Below are positions 13,580 through 22,986 of a stretch of DNA of 52,383 nucleotides, piece after piece; the first letter of the stretch is position 1; each line of letters opens with the position of its first letter. Under the pieces are notes generated by a model that did not search any database, was not told the DNA's origin, and saw nothing but the letters and a program-made list of their open reading frames with translations. The translations under genes and the position numbers were made by a program. This DNA is from Bacteroidales bacterium. GTDB taxonomy: Bacteria > Bacteroidota > Bacteroidia > Bacteroidales > Muribaculaceae. The stretch is from the NCBI GenBank assembly GCA_030524805.1, contig JAUNFY010000014.1, forward strand, positions 1 through 52,383, given 5' to 3'.

Positions 13580-14128
13580 TCACTCCTCGACGCGGCCATA
13601 GCCACGGAAAGTGCGCACATAATAAGGTTGGGTGACGTCGGAAATCACTACCCCTTTCGATGCTGAGGCGTGAATGAAATTTCTGTCGTCGAGCATGATG
13701 CCGACGTGCGATATCTTGTCTTCGCTTTTTCCTGTGGCGAAAAACACAAGGTCGCCAATCTTGACATCCTTCTGCTTTATGCTTTTGCAAAACTCCGCCT
13801 GCTTGGCACTGTTGCGCGGCAACTTGATACCGGCTATTTTCTCATAGACCTTGAGCACCATGCCTGAGCAATCTGTGGCCACGCCCTTGTCGGCGCGCGA
13901 ATAGGCGTAAGGTGTGCCAAGCCATGTGTAGGCCTCGTCGACAATCTGCTGTCCCCAACGGGTGGCTTCAATCTTCTTGTGGCGGTTTTTCCGCCCTTTG
14001 TCGAAGTCGGCGCTGATGTGCGGCTTGCCGCCGCCGGACGACTTCTTCGACGTGTGGCACGACGTCAGGACCGGACCGGACAGCAATATCGCCATGATTA
14101 TGGAAAGCAAACGGATTTTCTCTTTCAT
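13580..14128 (-). CDS. NlpC/P60-family cell-wall hydrolase lipoprotein
   Basis: The 182-residue lipoprotein probably cleaves stem-peptide bonds in peptidoglycan. The N-terminus has a signal sequence with lipobox LTSC (Cys24). The catalytic domain carries Cys87 in ATDCSGMVLKVYE, His141 in ISHVGIM, and a third polar residue at His153 in NFIHASA, the NlpC/P60 triad. A Ser/Gly/Lys linker separates the anchor from the domain. It is the first gene of a leftward pair with dnaE. In Bacteroidales such single-domain lipoproteins act at the outer face of the envelope or in the periplasm. The exact bond cut cannot be read from sequence. Confidence 0.92.
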   Translation of the reverse strand: MKEKIRLLSIIMAILLSGPVLTSCHTSKKSSGGGKPHISADFDKGRKNRHKKIEATRWGQQIVDEAYTWLGTPYAYSRADKGVATDCSGMVLKVYEKIAGIKLPRNSAKQAEFCKSIKQKDVKIGDLVFFATGKSEDKISHVGIMLDDRNFIHASASKGVVISDVTQPYYVRTFRGYGRVEE

Positions 14129-14132
14129 GACG

Positions 14133-14163
14133 CAAATTTACTCAATCTAAAGATTTTTTCAAA
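14133..14163 (-). promoter_or_regulatory. Promoter of the nlpC-dnaE unit
   Basis: On the minus strand TTTG (14160-14163) and TAAATTTG (14133-14140) are 19 nt apart. The -7 box is only 4 bp from the lipoprotein start codon, implying a very short leader, or use of another promoter further upstream. Confidence 0.5.
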
Positions 14164-14327
14164 GTATTTTAATACTTTTTTCAATTCCATTCGGCTAATA
14201 TTAAATATAATTAAAAACATGACTGATTTTTACCATTGGCTTCCTATTTGTTGTTAATTGTATGTGAACAACTTTTTGTGAAATATCCATTTCATTGAAT
14301 AATAACGATAACTATCATATACTACAC

Positions 14328-15818
14328 ATGAAAGCAAAGTATCTTGTAGCAACGGCCGCGGCCGGACTGATGATTCCAGCTGCCGCCATGGTGTTTTCCA
14401 ACACCGGACAATCACAGACACCGCAACCGGAATTCCTCAACATCTCCAATGTGCCGGGTACTGAAACCGACTTCACCAAGGCTGCCGAAAGCACTGTCAA
14501 TTCAGTAGTGTGCATAAAGAGCTATGTCAACCGCAACCAGCAGTACGGTGGCAACCAGGGATACTACGACCCGTTCGGAATGTTTGATTTCTTCTTCGGT
14601 CCGCAGCAGCCTCGCCAGCAGCAGCCCCAGCAGAAGAAAAGCGAACCCGTGCAGAGCGGTCTCGGATCAGGCGTGATACTCAGCGAAGACGGTTATATCG
14701 TCACCAACAACCACGTGATTGACGGAGCCGACAAACTGGAGGTGCTTCTCAACGATAATTCTACATACGAGGCTCGCATCATCGGCACTGATGAATCGAC
14801 CGACCTCGCTCTCATCAAGATAGATGCGAAAGGACTGCATGCCATCAAGATCGGCAACTCCGAAAACCTCCGCCTCGGCGAATGGGTGCTCGCTGTCGGA
14901 AACCCCTTCGGGTTCAACTCCACAGTGACAGCCGGAATCGTCAGCGCTAAGGCACGTAGCCTCGGAGCCGACTCCCACAAACGAAGCAAGATTGGCATTG
15001 AGGCTTTCATCCAGACTGATGCCGCCCTCAACCCGGGCAATTCAGGTGGTGCGCTTGTGAATCTTAACGGCGAACTCGTAGGTATCAACGCCGCCATCTA
15101 TTCCAATACGGGAAGCTACACAGGTTTCTCGTTCGCGATTCCTACATCTATCGCGGCCAAGGTCATAGCCGACCTCAGGGAATATGGCACGGTGCAGCGT
15201 GCGGTTCTCGGCATTCAGGTGCTTGAACTCACTCCGGAAGTTGCCAAAGAGAAAGGCATCACCGCCACCAAATCCGGAGTTTATGTGGCTGGCGTTTCCG
15301 ACCGCAGCACCGCGAAAGAACTTGAACTGCAGGAAGGCGACGTGATTGTGGCAATAAACGGTGCGGAGATCAAAAGTCTGCCCGAACTCCACGAGCAGCT
15401 TGCCAAATATTATCCCGGCAACGAAATCAGCGTGACCTACTACCGCGACAACAAGAAAATCACCAAAAAGGCTACATTGCGCAACACTCAGGGCGATGTC
15501 AACATCACCAAGAAGGGTGATTTCTCCGAAATTGGCTGCGCGTTCATGAAGATGAACAAGGAGTCGCTTGCCAAACTGGGCGTAAGCAACGGCGTGAAAG
15601 TCACCGGCCTCAAGTCAGGTCCTTTCAGAAACGCCGGTGTGAAGGATGGCTTCGTGATTATCGAGATCAACGACCGCCCCGTAAGATCGAGCGAGGATGT
15701 GGAGGCAATCTACAACCAGATAATGCGCGATGACAACAACGAAGACAAAGTCATGATTCTCAAGGGCATTTATCCCACAGGGAAGAAAGGCTACTATGCG
15801 GTGAATCTCGCGGAATAA
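14328..15818 (+). CDS. degQ: DegQ/HtrA-type periplasmic serine protease
   Basis: The 496-residue envelope protease and chaperone degrades misfolded proteins. The ATG at 14328 begins a signal peptide (MKAKYLVATAAAGLMIPAAA); the frame extends 11 codons upstream without support. The trypsin-like triad is His129 (TNNHVID), Asp159 (ESTDLALIK) and Ser239 (NPGNSGGAL). A Gln/Pro-rich loop at about residues 80-105 precedes the protease core. Two PDZ domains follow (about 290-375 and 395-490), the DegP/DegQ layout. It stands alone with its own terminator, directly before the primary sigma gene. Confidence 0.93.
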   Translation: MKAKYLVATAAAGLMIPAAAMVFSNTGQSQTPQPEFLNISNVPGTETDFTKAAESTVNSVVCIKSYVNRNQQYGGNQGYYDPFGMFDFFFGPQQPRQQQPQQKKSEPVQSGLGSGVILSEDGYIVTNNHVIDGADKLEVLLNDNSTYEARIIGTDESTDLALIKIDAKGLHAIKIGNSENLRLGEWVLAVGNPFGFNSTVTAGIVSAKARSLGADSHKRSKIGIEAFIQTDAALNPGNSGGALVNLNGELVGINAAIYSNTGSYTGFSFAIPTSIAAKVIADLREYGTVQRAVLGIQVLELTPEVAKEKGITATKSGVYVAGVSDRSTAKELELQEGDVIVAINGAEIKSLPELHEQLAKYYPGNEISVTYYRDNKKITKKATLRNTQGDVNITKKGDFSEIGCAFMKMNKESLAKLGVSNGVKVTGLKSGPFRNAGVKDGFVIIEINDRPVRSSEDVEAIYNQIMRDDNNEDKVMILKGIYPTGKKGYYAVNLAE

Positions 15819-15841
15819 ACAATATAATTGTTAAATACGTT

Positions 15842-15880
15842 AAAGAGCGCGCCGGACTGAAACCCGACGCGCTCTTTTTA
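15842..15880 (+). terminator. Terminator of the degQ-type gene
   Basis: AAAGAGCGCG (15842-15851) pairs perfectly with CGCGCTCTTT (15868-15877), followed by T residues. Confidence 0.9.
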
Positions 15881-16017
15881 TGTTGTATGTTTATACGTGC
15901 CGATGTCATAAATTTTTAACAAAACCGAATTATCGGGCAAATCCGGCAACATATTGGATTATATGCCCGTTTCAACTAAAAATAATTTAAAAATTTGTGT
16001 TAATTTCGGTCTGCGAC

Positions 16018-16048
16018 TTGTATATGATAAAAAAATTTATTAACTTTG
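16018..16048 (+). promoter_or_regulatory. Promoter of rpoD
   Basis: TTG (16018-16020) and TAACTTTG (16041-16048), 20 nt apart, 23 bp before the start codon. Confidence 0.65.
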
Positions 16049-16071
16049 CAATAATTTGTGTAAACTAAGAT

Positions 16072-16932
16072 ATGAGACAATTAAAGATAACGAAATCAAT
16101 CACCAATCGCGAAAGCGCATCGCTCGACAAATACCTGCAGGAAATCGGTCGGGAGGAGCTCATTTCCGTTGCTGAAGAAGTGGAATTGGCGCAGCGCATC
16201 AAGAAAGGTGACCAAGCAGCCCTCGAGAAACTCACCAAGGCCAATCTGCGCTTTGTGGTTTCGGTGGCAAAGCAGTATCAGAACCAGGGACTGAGTCTCC
16301 CCGACCTGATCGACGAAGGAAACCTCGGATTAATACGCGCGGCTCAGAAGTTTGATGAGACCAGAGGTTTCAAGTTTATATCTTACGCTGTATGGTGGAT
16401 TCGCCAGTCGATTCTCCAGGCTCTTGCCGAACAGAGCCGTATAGTAAGGTTGCCTCTCAATCAGGTTGGTTCGCTCAACAAAATCAGCAAGGAGCTGTCG
16501 AAATTCGAGCAGGAAAACGAACGCCGCCCCTCTCCCGAGGAATTGGCCGAGCGTCTTGACATCCCTGTCGACAAAATCTCCGACACTCTCAAGGTAAGCG
16601 GCCGTCACATCTCGGTGGATGCTCCTTTTGTGGAAGGTGAAGACAATTCCCTTCTCGATGTGCTTCCCAACGACGACAGCCCCAGCGCCGATGCCTCCCT
16701 CACTCAGGAATCACTCTCTAAAGAAGTAGACCGCGCTCTGCGTCAGCTCTGCGACCGCGAGAGGGAAATCATCAAGATGTTCTTCGGCATTGGCTGCCAG
16801 GAAATGACACTTGAGGAAATCGGCGATAAATTCGACCTCACTCGCGAACGCGTGCGCCAGATCAAGGAAAAGGCTATACGCCGCCTGAAAGGCCAGAAAA
16901 GCAAACTCCTCAAGAGCTACCTCGGCGAGTAA
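16072..16932 (+). CDS. rpoD: Primary RNA polymerase sigma factor (sigma-70)
   Basis: The 286-residue vegetative sigma factor directs RNA polymerase to the TTTG/TAnnTTTG promoters seen through this window. Regions visible are 1.2 ([18 protein letters not shown]), 2 with [19 protein letters not shown] (regions 2.3-2.4), 3, and 4 with [14 protein letters not shown] and a C-terminal HTH ([20 protein letters not shown]). The long region 1.1 of proteobacterial RpoD is missing, as is normal for the short Bacteroidetes primary sigma. It is monocistronic, with a terminator downstream. Confidence 0.96.
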   Translation: MRQLKITKSITNRESASLDKYLQEIGREELISVAEEVELAQRIKKGDQAALEKLTKANLRFVVSVAKQYQNQGLSLPDLIDEGNLGLIRAAQKFDETRGFKFISYAVWWIRQSILQALAEQSRIVRLPLNQVGSLNKISKELSKFEQENERRPSPEELAERLDIPVDKISDTLKVSGRHISVDAPFVEGEDNSLLDVLPNDDSPSADASLTQESLSKEVDRALRQLCDREREIIKMFFGIGCQEMTLEEIGDKFDLTRERVRQIKEKAIRRLKGQKSKLLKSYLGE

Positions 16933-17004
16933 GGCGTTCGCAACCGGACATTACGTCTCGAAGGCTACATACGCTCATTAAGATATCAGCAGCACAAACA
17001 TAAT

Positions 17005-17037
17005 AAAAGGCGACAGATTTCTCTGCCGCCTTTTTTC
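17005..17037. terminator. Terminator between rpoD and the M3 peptidase gene
   Basis: GGCGACAGA (17009-17017) pairs with TCTGCCGCC (17022-17030), one mismatch, with A and T runs on the two sides, so it can act on both converging genes. Confidence 0.8.
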
Positions 17038-17072
17038 TATATTGTCTTATTTTCGATCTCGTCCGAACCGCT

Positions 17073-19214
17073 TCACTTTATTCCGTCGCGGTGGAGAAGA
17101 GCATCGATAGTGGGCTTCTTGCCACGGAATTCGATGTAGAGTTCCATGGGATCGACTGTGCCGCCGGCTTCCAACATCTTGTGGAATTTGTCGGCAGTGG
17201 CCTTGTCGAAGATTCCGTTTTCCTGGAAAGCGGCGAAAGCATCTGCATCGAGCATTTCCGCCCATTTATAGCCATAATAACCTGCTGCATATCCGCCGGA
17301 GAAGATATGGCCGAACTGCGGCGAGATGAGGCAACCGTCGACAGCATCAAACACCTTCACAGGTTCGAGAGCCTTAGCTTCAAACGCAGCGATATCCTGC
17401 GAAGCCCTGAGCGGGGTCTCTATGGTGTGGTATGCCATGTCGAGGAAACCGAATCCGAGCTGGCGCATGCAAGCGTAGGCGGCTGCATATTGCGAGGCGT
17501 TTACAAACTTGTCGATGAGCTCCTTCGGCATTTTCTTGCCTGTCTTGTAATGCTTGGCGAATGTGTCGAGATATTTCTGCTCAGTGAGATAGTTTTCATT
17601 AAACTGCGAGAAAAGCTCTACAAAGTCGTGATAAACATTCGTTCCGCTCAGGCTTGCATATTTTGCCTGCGCGCTCAGTCCGTGAAGGGCATGTCCGAAT
17701 TCGTGCAGGAACGTCTCCACCTCGTAGGGGTTGAGGAGCACCGGTTCATTTCCCACCGGTTTTGAGAAATTCATCACTATCGACACAATGGGAACGCTGC
17801 GGTTGCCTTCATCGTCTTTTGTCTCAGTGTTGAATTCCGTCATCCATGCTCCGGATCCTTTGCCGGGACGATAATAGAAATCGGTATAGATCACGCCGAG
17901 GATCTTGCCTGTCTTATCATATACTTCAAATGCTTCCGCATCCGGATGATAGGAAGGAATATCTTTATTTCTCTTGAATTTGTAGCCGTAAAGTTTGGTA
18001 GCCAGTCCGAATACTCCGTCTATAGTGTTGTTGAGTTCGAAATAAGGCTTCATGTCCTCATCGTTGAAGGCATACTTCTCATTTTTGAGTTTATCGGCCC
18101 AGTAAGAGTAATCCCAAGGCTTCAGGACGAAATCGTTGCCCTGTGTCTGACGTGCGAAGTTCTGGATCTCCTCTATTTCTTTTCTCATCGGATCGCTGTA
18201 GGCCGAATCAAGACTTCCGAGAAATTCCATCACTGCCTCGGGAGTAGCCACCATTGTATTGGAAAGTTGATACTCCGCAAAATTCTTGTGTCCGAGCAGA
18301 CGAGCTATTTCCAGACGCACATTCGCGATATCTTTCAGTATCTCGATATTGGAGAATTGACCTTCAGTGTTGCGCGAATTGTAAAGACGATACAGTTTCT
18401 CGCGGAGCTCGCGATTATCGGCATACTTCATGAAGGGGCTATAGGAAGGTGCGAACACGGTGAAGAGATACAGACCTTCATCATTGCTTTTTCCTTCTTC
18501 GGCAAGCGCGGCATCGGCTTCCGCTTTGGCGGCTACCTTGATCGACTCGGGCAGACCGGCTGTCTGGGCCTCGGTCACCCACATGCGGCGCGCCTTGTCT
18601 TTCATGCCATTTGTGACGTTCTGCGAGAATTTAAGCGTGAGGTCACTGAGTTCAGATGTCAGCGCACGGTATTTCTCACGGTCGGCACCGCTCAGGTTGG
18701 CGCCATTGTTGGCAAATGACTTGTATGTTTCCGAAATCAGGCGCTTGTCTTCGGGAGTGAGGCCTTCTTCCTTGTCGCGGTTTTCGTATACCTGGCGTAT
18801 GCGGTCGAAAAGACGCTCGTTGAGAAGAAGGTTGGCTTCATGCTCAGAAAGAAGCGGAGTGACATTCTGCATGGCGTTCTGGTATGCCTCGTCGCCACAC
18901 GCTCCCTCAAGATTCGACAAGGCAAGAATTGCCCTGTTGAGTTCCCAGCTGCTGCGGTCGAAGGCGACGATAGTGTTCTCAAACGTCGGGATTGAGCGCT
19001 GGTTGACTATCGCGTCTATTGCCTTGTTCTGATACTCGATACCCTCTTTCACCGCTGCTTCGAGATCGGATGCAGTGATTTTGCTGAAGGGCAATACGTT
19101 GTAGGGAAGACCCGACGGGGCAAGCACCGGATTCGAGCTGTCGTTCACCTCAGCCTGAATCGATGTCGTAGCGATTGCTGTAGCTGCCATCATCATAATT
19201 ACTGTTTTTCTCAT
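17073..19214 (-). CDS. dcp: M3-family metallopeptidase, peptidyl-dipeptidase type
   Basis: The 713-residue zinc peptidase probably removes C-terminal dipeptides from oligopeptides. The N-terminus is a signal peptide (MRKTVIMMMAATAIATTSIQ), so it acts outside the cytoplasm. The M3 motif HEFGHALHG is at residues 504-512, with the third zinc ligand expected about 25 residues further on (DFVELFSQF). The flanking GYAAGYYGYKWAEMLDADAF near the end is the conserved C-terminal signature of the Dcp/OpdA group. Length fits Dcp. The M16 gene upstream has its own terminator, so this is probably a separate unit. The symbol denotes the closest subgroup. Confidence 0.92.
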   Translation of the reverse strand: MRKTVIMMMAATAIATTSIQAEVNDSSNPVLAPSGLPYNVLPFSKITASDLEAAVKEGIEYQNKAIDAIVNQRSIPTFENTIVAFDRSSWELNRAILALSNLEGACGDEAYQNAMQNVTPLLSEHEANLLLNERLFDRIRQVYENRDKEEGLTPEDKRLISETYKSFANNGANLSGADREKYRALTSELSDLTLKFSQNVTNGMKDKARRMWVTEAQTAGLPESIKVAAKAEADAALAEEGKSNDEGLYLFTVFAPSYSPFMKYADNRELREKLYRLYNSRNTEGQFSNIEILKDIANVRLEIARLLGHKNFAEYQLSNTMVATPEAVMEFLGSLDSAYSDPMRKEIEEIQNFARQTQGNDFVLKPWDYSYWADKLKNEKYAFNDEDMKPYFELNNTIDGVFGLATKLYGYKFKRNKDIPSYHPDAEAFEVYDKTGKILGVIYTDFYYRPGKGSGAWMTEFNTETKDDEGNRSVPIVSIVMNFSKPVGNEPVLLNPYEVETFLHEFGHALHGLSAQAKYASLSGTNVYHDFVELFSQFNENYLTEQKYLDTFAKHYKTGKKMPKELIDKFVNASQYAAAYACMRQLGFGFLDMAYHTIETPLRASQDIAAFEAKALEPVKVFDAVDGCLISPQFGHIFSGGYAAGYYGYKWAEMLDADAFAAFQENGIFDKATADKFHKMLEAGGTVDPMELYIEFRGKKPTIDALLHRDGIK

Positions 19215-19241
19215 TCTATTGTAGATTGTGTTGGTTGTCAG

Positions 19242-19279
19242 AAAAACGGGAATCCGGAGTCGATGTCCGAATTCCCGTA
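19242..19279 (-). terminator. Terminator of the M16 peptidase gene
   Basis: On the minus strand ACGGGAAT and ATTCCCGT (outer arms 19246-19253 and 19271-19278), with CCGG/TCCGA inside, form a hairpin followed by five T. Confidence 0.8.
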
Positions 19280-19310
19280 TTATTATAACGAGGTTTGTCT
19301 GCTTTTATTT

Positions 19311-22121
19311 TTATTCAGCAGCCTGTTTGCCTACCATGATTACCTCGATATGGTTCTTGCCATCGCAGACGGTATTGAGGAAAGCATTGAATTCATCAAG
19401 AGTGAGCGACTGGAGAGCCTCGATGTAACCGTTGTGGGAGTCGAAACCTCTCTCGGCATTCATGATGCTGCCCAACCAATAGCCATTTGTCTTGGAGTTG
19501 ATCTCATACTGCTTGATGGCAGCTTCCTTCACCTTATTGAAATGATCGGCCTTCGCGCCGTTGTTCAGAAGGTTGTCGAGTTCTTTCTTGGCGCGTTCCT
19601 CGAGGCGGTCGAGTTTATCCTCGGCAGTTTCGTAGTAGTACTGAAGTTGCCAGAGATTGTTGTTGAAGTTGTACGAACCACTTACGGAAGCTCCGTATGT
19701 GCCACCCTCCTCTTCACGGAGAGTCTCGATATAGATCATGTCGAGCACATCGCCCATGAGATCGATCATGAGGCTGTTCTTGACATTACCCTTCACGTTG
19801 GTGCCTGAATAGAGGCTGAAGACTGTAGTGGAGGGCGACTGCATCTGATAGTCGAACTTGTTGTCGACAATGCCTGTCACAGGATTGTTCACACTCTTGA
19901 TCTCTACAGCGGAAGGTTTGCCGGTAGAGGGAAGAGAAGCGATATACTGCTCGAGGAGCGGACGGATTGTTGCCTCATCCACGTTGCCTACGAAGATGAA
20001 TGTGTAGTCAGCGGCGTTGGCAAGATTTTTCTTAGCCATCGAAAGCATCTGTGCATAATCTGCGCTGTCGATGTCTTTGACTTCAAGCTGAGCCATCAGA
20101 GGATTGTTGCCATACACTGTATTCCTCATGGCTTTCAGGAATGCCATCTGGGGAAGTTCCGACTGGGCTTCAAGCATCGGACGGATCTGTGCCATTCTCG
20201 CATTGTAGGTGGTTTCATCAGGATTCAACTCAGTGAAATATGCGTAGATCACCTCCATGAGGGTTGCGAAATCCTTTACGCTCGACGAGCCTTCGAGCAC
20301 GTCGGTGTAATTATTGGTTACATAACCGAGAGATACGGTCTTGCCGGCGAGATACTTCTTCATTGTGTTGACATCGAAATTGCCGAGTTTCGACAATTCA
20401 ACTGCCATATCCATCAGAGCCACATTTGCAGCCTGATCTTTCGAGTACTGCTGCTTGCCACCCTTGCGGAATGCCTGCACCTGAATTTCATCAGCCTTGA
20501 AATCTGTAGTCTTCAGTATCACCTTCACGCCATTGGAGAGTGTGAACTCCTTAGCACCCATCTCAGCTTTGTTGCCTTCCGACACGATGGAACCGGGCTG
20601 GGGAAGTTTGGCGATGAGAGGTTCGGTGATTACTTCGTCCACGTATGCCTCGTAGGTAGTGTTGAGTGTTGACTCAAGCGCTTCTATCACTTCAGCCTGT
20701 TCGAGGACCTTGGTCTTTTCATTGAGTGCCTGGCTTATCACGATCACCTGGTTTTCTTCAGTAAGGATACCCTGTGCCATCTGGTTGTAAAGTTCTACCG
20801 GCAGCATAGCGGTGAGCTGCTTCACAAGGTAGAGTTCCTGCTCGATGCCGGGCGCAGCTGAATTTTCGATGAAGTGGTCGATCAGTTCGCGTCCGTAAGC
20901 ATCATTGACTGTCTTGTCTTTCTCATTAAACTGCTTTTCGAGCATATTCACGAGCCACGCATTCGCACGTTCGAGTTCCGACTGGGTGAAACCTGCCTTG
21001 CAGGCGCGGGCGATGATGCTCATGGCCGACTTGTATGCAGTGAGGATATCATCTTTCGGTGCTACCTGCACAGTGAACGCATCTTTTGTGGCGGCAACGA
21101 GGAAATCGTCGATGTAAACGGCCGCTGATGCGTAGGGACATTCAGGATCTGTCTGATACTCTGACAGACGGTCGTTGATCATCTTGCAGATTACATTCTG
21201 TACGATCACGTCGCCCATGTATCCTTCCACTGTGTTGCGGAATTCAACGGGTGTCTTTTCAGACTTGAAGAAAGTGAGCACGATAGGAGTGCCGAGCTCT
21301 GCATCTTCAAAATGTACGTAGATGGGCTCCTTATTGTCGGAAATTGCCACATACTCACGGGGAGCGGCGTTTTCCGGCATCACTACTGTGGAGAAAAGTT
21401 CCTTTACTTTCTTCTCCATCTCGTCGGCATCGAAATCGCCTACTATCACGATACCCTGCAGGTCGGGACGATACCATTTCTTGTAATAGCTGCGGAGCAC
21501 CTCAGGCTTGAAGTTCATCACGATCTCCATCTTGCCGATAGGCATCTGCTGATACTGGTATTCCTCAAATATCTGGGGAAGGATGGCGGTATACATTCTG
21601 GTCTGCGCATTGTTGCGGGTGCGCCATTCCTCATTGATGACACCTCTTTCGGCATCGATTTCATCTTCCTCAAGAAGAATGCCGTCGCACCAGTCGCGAA
21701 TCACCAGCAGCACGCTGTCCATGAGCGGCTTGTCGGTAGTGATCACATTGTTGATATTATAAACGGTCTGGTCGAAAGCTGTGTATGCGTTGATGTCGGA
21801 GCCAAAACGGATACCTTTCGACTGAAGATAGTTGAGCATGTCCTTGCCGGGATAGTGGGTGATGCCGTTGAATGCCATGTGCTCGAGGAAGTGGGCCAGA
21901 CCGAGCTGGTCTTCATTCTCAAGCGCGCTGCCGACTTTCTGCGCAATATAGAAATTGGCACGGTCTTTCGGCTTTTCATTGTGCATGATATAATAGGTAA
22001 GTCCGTTGGGCAACTTACCACTTTTCACTGCCGGATTCAGCGCCAGAGGAGTTGGCTGCTGGGCAAATGCGCACACCACTATCATGAGAAGCAGTGTCGC
22101 GAGACTGGTTAGTCTTTTCAT
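19311..22121 (-). CDS. M16-family zinc protease (insulinase/pitrilysin type), exported
   Basis: The 936-residue product has a signal peptide (MKRLTSLATLLLMIVVCAFA). The inverted zinc motif HFLEHMAFNG places His77 and His81 as ligands and Glu80 as the base; a distal Glu (GVINEEWRTR) is the probable third ligand. Four M16 half-domains fill the length: one active N-terminal pair and one inactive pair (from about residue 515, FTLSNGVKVILKTTDFK). Such proteins are common in Bacteroidales as periplasmic peptidases degrading transit or signal peptides and small proteins. It is monocistronic, with its own promoter and terminator. A pronounced inverted repeat lies at the start of its transcript. Confidence 0.93.
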   Translation of the reverse strand: MKRLTSLATLLLMIVVCAFAQQPTPLALNPAVKSGKLPNGLTYYIMHNEKPKDRANFYIAQKVGSALENEDQLGLAHFLEHMAFNGITHYPGKDMLNYLQSKGIRFGSDINAYTAFDQTVYNINNVITTDKPLMDSVLLVIRDWCDGILLEEDEIDAERGVINEEWRTRNNAQTRMYTAILPQIFEEYQYQQMPIGKMEIVMNFKPEVLRSYYKKWYRPDLQGIVIVGDFDADEMEKKVKELFSTVVMPENAAPREYVAISDNKEPIYVHFEDAELGTPIVLTFFKSEKTPVEFRNTVEGYMGDVIVQNVICKMINDRLSEYQTDPECPYASAAVYIDDFLVAATKDAFTVQVAPKDDILTAYKSAMSIIARACKAGFTQSELERANAWLVNMLEKQFNEKDKTVNDAYGRELIDHFIENSAAPGIEQELYLVKQLTAMLPVELYNQMAQGILTEENQVIVISQALNEKTKVLEQAEVIEALESTLNTTYEAYVDEVITEPLIAKLPQPGSIVSEGNKAEMGAKEFTLSNGVKVILKTTDFKADEIQVQAFRKGGKQQYSKDQAANVALMDMAVELSKLGNFDVNTMKKYLAGKTVSLGYVTNNYTDVLEGSSSVKDFATLMEVIYAYFTELNPDETTYNARMAQIRPMLEAQSELPQMAFLKAMRNTVYGNNPLMAQLEVKDIDSADYAQMLSMAKKNLANAADYTFIFVGNVDEATIRPLLEQYIASLPSTGKPSAVEIKSVNNPVTGIVDNKFDYQMQSPSTTVFSLYSGTNVKGNVKNSLMIDLMGDVLDMIYIETLREEEGGTYGASVSGSYNFNNNLWQLQYYYETAEDKLDRLEERAKKELDNLLNNGAKADHFNKVKEAAIKQYEINSKTNGYWLGSIMNAERGFDSHNGYIEALQSLTLDEFNAFLNTVCDGKNHIEVIMVGKQAAE

Positions 22122-22169
22122 GTCGGTTATTATTAATTGTTTGTATTTGTCGTGTACAAAAAAATATTA

Positions 22170-22202
22170 CAAGTGTATTGTATTATACATCTAATACACT
22201 TG
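22170..22202 (-). promoter_or_regulatory. Inverted repeat at the start of the M16 transcript
   Basis: CAAGTGTATT (22170-22179) and AATACACTTG (22193-22202) are perfect 10-bp inverted arms separated by 13 nt. They lie directly beside the -7 box, so they are either an operator or a 5' hairpin in the mRNA. Confidence 0.6.
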
Positions 22203-22234
22203 CAAAATTACAATAAATAATTCACTCTTCCAAA
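22203..22234 (-). promoter_or_regulatory. Promoter of the M16 peptidase gene
   Basis: On the minus strand TTTG (22231-22234) and TAATTTTG (22203-22210) are 20 nt apart. The remaining sequence to 22362 shows nothing else. Confidence 0.7.
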
Positions 22235-22362
22235 TAAATTATTCAAAAAAATTAAAGAGTGTGAAAAATTTTGCTTTCCAGACTATTGTCAGGTGCCAAA
22301 GAAGTAGCTTGAATAAATGAGTTGATGACTAATTTATATGGATTTTGCGATGGAATGCGCAA

Positions 22363-22397
22363 GTAAAATCGGTCGCAACGCGGGCGTTGCGACCGAT
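22363..22397 (-). terminator. Terminator of the ftsK-to-fau gene cluster
   Basis: ATCGGTCGCAACG (22368-22380) and CGTTGCGACCGAT (22385-22397) are a perfect 13-bp hairpin with a 4-nt loop. On the minus strand it is followed by TTTTAC, and it lies 7 bp after the fau stop. Confidence 0.9.
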
Positions 22398-22403
22398 CAA
22401 AAT

Positions 22404-22949
22404 TCAAAATCCGCTGATATAGGAATACTGTGTGATGACGATATCCATCGGCACATCATGCGGCTCGCATGGCATTTCATCCATGAGCTGGAACTCATAG
22501 CCTACCCCGATCTTAGTGGCTCTACTTGTAGACAAAAGTCTGTCGTAGAAACCTTTGCCACGCCCAAGACGGTTGCGTCTGCGGTCGAAAGCCACACCGG
22601 GGATTATCATCAGGTCTATCTCATCCACGTCAGCAAGTTCGGACCCTGTCGGTTCCTCTATGTCGAAAGCTCCTCGCTCAAGATTACCTTCTACGTAGGG
22701 AAGGAGGTCGAGATTGACTCCGTTAACTCTCGGCAGGAAGAAATGTTTTCTGCCGGCCCATTTCTTCAGGAAAGATATGGTCTGGAGTTCATCGGGCAAA
22801 GAGTGGTAGACGAGTATCTTGTCGGCCATCATGAATGCGGCCGTATTCTCGAGTCTTGCGAATACTTCCTGTGCAGCCTGCTCTTTCTCAATGTCGGAAA
22901 GCATCATTCGGAGCTGCTTGATTTTTCTTCTGATTTCTGATTTTTCCAT
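22404..22949 (-). CDS. fau: 5-formyltetrahydrofolate cyclo-ligase
   Basis: The 181-residue enzyme converts 5-formyl-THF to 5,10-methenyl-THF using ATP, returning a storage or inhibitory folate to one-carbon metabolism. Recognised by the N-terminal K-x-x-I-R-x-x-x-K/R helix (MEKSEIRRKIKQLRMML), the PGVAFDRRRNRLGRGKGFYD nucleotide and folate site near residue 113, and the length. It is the last gene of a leftward cluster, 37 bp after the ctpA-type gene, and is followed by a strong terminator. Confidence 0.94.
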   Translation of the reverse strand: MEKSEIRRKIKQLRMMLSDIEKEQAAQEVFARLENTAAFMMADKILVYHSLPDELQTISFLKKWAGRKHFFLPRVNGVNLDLLPYVEGNLERGAFDIEEPTGSELADVDEIDLMIIPGVAFDRRRNRLGRGKGFYDRLLSTSRATKIGVGYEFQLMDEMPCEPHDVPMDIVITQYSYISGF

Positions 22950-22986
22950 AGCATTAAATTTTTAGGCATGAAGACCGCATGCGATG

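Noticed and set aside
13551-13790. An 80-residue N-terminal extension of dnaE.
   Set aside because: It is antisense-free but overlaps the NlpC gene in another frame, and the normal PHP start begins at 13550.
17073-22121. The M3 and M16 peptidases (with M13, S41 and DegQ nearby) as one peptidase operon.
   Set aside because: Separate promoters and terminators lie between them; proximity looks incidental.
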